This document shows positions 62,601-64,000 of a DNA stretch of 64,000 nt, piece after piece. Under the pieces are notes generated by a model. That model ran no database searches. It was not told the DNA's origin and saw only the letters and a list, made by a program, of their open reading frames with translations. The DNA comes from an uncultured Bacilli bacterium (GTDB taxonomy: Bacteria; Bacillota_I; Bacilli_A; RF39; UBA660): NCBI GenBank assembly GCA_934096105.1, contig CAKOLH010000005.1:5844-69843 (forward strand), written 5' to 3'. The position numbers were made by a program, and so were the translations under genes. Every line of letters starts with the position of its first letter. Position 1 is the stretch's first letter.

Positions 62601-62873
62601 ATGTTAAATATAGAAACAAAAGAATTAAAAATAAGTGATAAATTAAAAAGAAAAATTGAGATGATTGGAAGATTTACTAATACTACTCCAATTATAAATA
62701 ATGGTTCAATTAAAAATATAACAGGTACAAATGTTGCTTGTGTTATGCCACATATTATAGTTATTAAGAATAATAAATACCTAATGTTTGATGAATGTGA
62801 TAATGTTTATGTAAATACATTTAAAAACAAAATAGTATTTAAAGATTTAGAAGATTATATAAATAGTCATTAA
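62601..62873 (+). CDS. Hypothetical protein (90 residues)
   Basis: A soluble-looking protein, LNIETKELKISDKLKRKIEM onward, with no membrane segment and no family I recognise. AAGGAGTTGAT gives a strong ribosome site for ATG 62601, better than the earlier in-frame codon at 62577. It sits between tRNA-Gly and the serine recombinase and is likely part of the same mobile element (inference). Confidence 0.7.
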   Translation: MLNIETKELKISDKLKRKIEMIGRFTNTTPIINNGSIKNITGTNVACVMPHIIVIKNNKYLMFDECDNVYVNTFKNKIVFKDLEDYINSH

Positions 62874-62886
62874 AAATCTTTTTAAA

Positions 62887-63066
62887 TGTTAGACTTCGTA
62901 AAATTAACTTTAAAATGTCAAACAAGTGAGAGGTGTCTTTTAAAATATCTATATTTTAGACTACACTTTTCTCATTTAAGATGCCAAACATATGAGAAGC
63001 ATATTTAAATTTTTTAAAATTTTAGACTTAACTTTTCTCATTTAAGATGCCAAACATATGAAAGGA
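62887..63066 (+). repeat. Three 66-bp direct repeats before the recombinase gene
   Basis: The core ATG(T/C)CAAACA recurs at 62915, 62981 and 63047, exactly 66 bp apart, each preceded by TTAGAC about 20-28 bases earlier and followed by (A/T)(A/G)TGA(G/A)A(A/G)G. Units 2 and 3 also contain CTTTTCTCAT facing ATGAGAAG as an inverted repeat. The last core lies just before the AAAGGAG ribosome site of the recombinase, suggesting an operator or recombination site. Confidence 0.75.
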
Positions 63067-63080
63067 GATATTTAAAAAAT

Positions 63081-64000
63081 ATGAATAAAGAAAATAAAAT
63101 AGCAGGTATTTACATTAGGGTCAGTACAGAGGATCAAGCTCGTGAAGGTTTTAGTTTAGGAGAACAAGAAGAAAGATTAAGAGAGTTTTGTAAGTTTAAA
63201 CGATATGAAATATTTAAAGTTTATAAAGATGCAGGAATCAGTGCTAAAAGTGATAAACGGCCAGCATATCAAGAAATGCTTGAGGATATAAAAAGCAAGA
63301 ATATTAATGTAATTGTAGCATTTAAACTTGATAGACTTACTAGAAGTGTTTATGATATTGAAAAACTAATGAAAATAGTTAATGATTTAGATTGTGATAT
63401 TGATTGTCTAGCTGATGAATCTAACACTACTACTTCAAATGGTAGAATGGTTATGAGAATTATGACTAGTGTAAGTCAAAATGAAATAGAAAAATGTTCT
63501 GAAAGAACTAAAGTCGGATTAGCGGGTGCAATTAAACAAGGACACTTGCCAAGTAGAACTACACTGGGTTATAAAAGAGAAAATAAAAAGTTAGTTCCCA
63601 ATCCACTTACAAAAGATATTGTAGTGAGAGTTTTTGATTTATATTTAGAAGGTAAAAGTCACCAAAAAATAGCAAACATCTACAATAAAGAAAATGTTTT
63701 AGGTAAAACTTGGAGAGATTCTACTATTCAAAAGATATTATCTAATGAAATATATAAAGGTGATTATATTCATGGTAAAAGAACTAAACATCTAACATAT
63801 TATGAAAATGTAGTTGAACCTTTAGTTAATAAAGATAAATGGGAATCTTGTCAATATCAAAAATTAAGAAATGCAAGACACTATGAAAGAACTTCAACAT
63901 ATCTTTTTACTAACAAATTAAAATGTTCTAAATGTGGTAATTATTTTGGTGGTAAAGCTAGTGTTAAAAAGAAACTTAATAAAAAGTATTACTACTATAA
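63081..64000 (+). CDS. Large serine recombinase, 3' end cut by window edge
   Basis: Open from ATG 63081 to the end of the window (about 306 residues seen). The resolvase domain starts KIAGIYIRVSTEDQAREGFS, with the catalytic Ser in RVSTEDQ. FKLDRLTRSVYDIEKL and SERTKVGL carry the conserved arginines. The recombinase domain (GHLPSRTTLGYKRENKKLVPN; IYKGDYIHGKR) and the start of a zinc ribbon (KLKCSKCGNYFGG) follow. Such proteins integrate and excise phages and conjugative or skin-type elements. The rest of the element lies to the right of the window. AAAGGAG precedes it at 13-base spacing. Confidence 0.92.
   Translation, partial: MNKENKIAGIYIRVSTEDQAREGFSLGEQEERLREFCKFKRYEIFKVYKDAGISAKSDKRPAYQEMLEDIKSKNINVIVAFKLDRLTRSVYDIEKLMKIVNDLDCDIDCLADESNTTTSNGRMVMRIMTSVSQNEIEKCSERTKVGLAGAIKQGHLPSRTTLGYKRENKKLVPNPLTKDIVVRVFDLYLEGKSHQKIANIYNKENVLGKTWRDSTIQKILSNEIYKGDYIHGKRTKHLTYYENVVEPLVNKDKWESCQYQKLRNARHYERTSTYLFTNKLKCSKCGNYFGGKASVKKKLNKKYYYY

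Overview
The window is a low-GC (roughly 28% by eye), coding-dense Gram-positive chromosome segment spanning the replication origin. Gene order (dnaA-dnaN-recF-gyrB-gyrA, then ffs-tadA-dnaX-ybaB-recR-bofA-holB-ricT-trmN6-rsmI-pth-mfd-spoVT-metG-tatD) follows the Bacillus origin region. A ComK homologue, ParB-type parS sites and Noc-type palindromes also point to class Bacilli, probably an uncultured or gut-associated lineage related to Erysipelotrichia. prfB carries the classical +1 frameshift at an in-frame TGA, so TGA is a stop codon and this is not a code-4 Mollicute. Sporulation genes (bofA-like, spoVT, spoIID, spoIIQ-like, spoIIID, mbl) suggest a spore former or a recent descendant of one.

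Layout. 1-1.5 kb: 3' part of a HerA-type ATPase gene reading toward the origin. 1.6-3.3 kb: bipartite oriC with DnaA boxes on both sides of dnaA. 3.3-11 kb: dnaN, comK, recF, gyrB, gyrA. 11-12.4 kb: a short SRP RNA gene and eight parS sites, most followed 3-4 bp later by a DnaA-box-like 9-mer. 12.4-23.6 kb: tadA, clamp-loader genes dnaX and holB, recR, ricT, tRNA/rRNA methylation, pth, mfd, spoVT. 23.6-27.2 kb: hairpin repeats, a Met-type T-box leader, dut-metG, tatD. 27.2-31 kb: a 3D-domain cell wall protein and the spoIID/spoIIQ/spoIIID/mbl block. 31-39 kb: rpiB, DUF1146, dus, RDD protein, lysS, YfcC-like carrier, clpC. 39-41.3 kb: a minus-strand pair of membrane-anchored surface proteins. 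41.5-51.6 kb: DUF951, AbgT transporter, ychF, pepF, prfB, two YitT proteins, ftsEX. 51.6-62.3 kb: an accessory stretch (double-HTH regulator, membrane proteins, an arylsulfotransferase-like protein) with dinB, a 998-residue unknown and tex. 62.4-64 kb: tRNA-Gly, a small unknown protein, 66-bp iterated repeats and a large serine recombinase cut by the window edge, probably the start of a mobile element.

Most genes run on the plus strand, away from oriC, co-directional with replication; the first gene is the exception. Three signals stand out. First, the parS array with attached DnaA-box-like sites. Second, a family of intergenic tandem-hairpin elements (at least four clear and two divergent copies) whose stems vary in sequence but stay paired. 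Third, three Noc-type palindromes around gyrA/dnaX. Many cassettes end in obvious intrinsic terminators.
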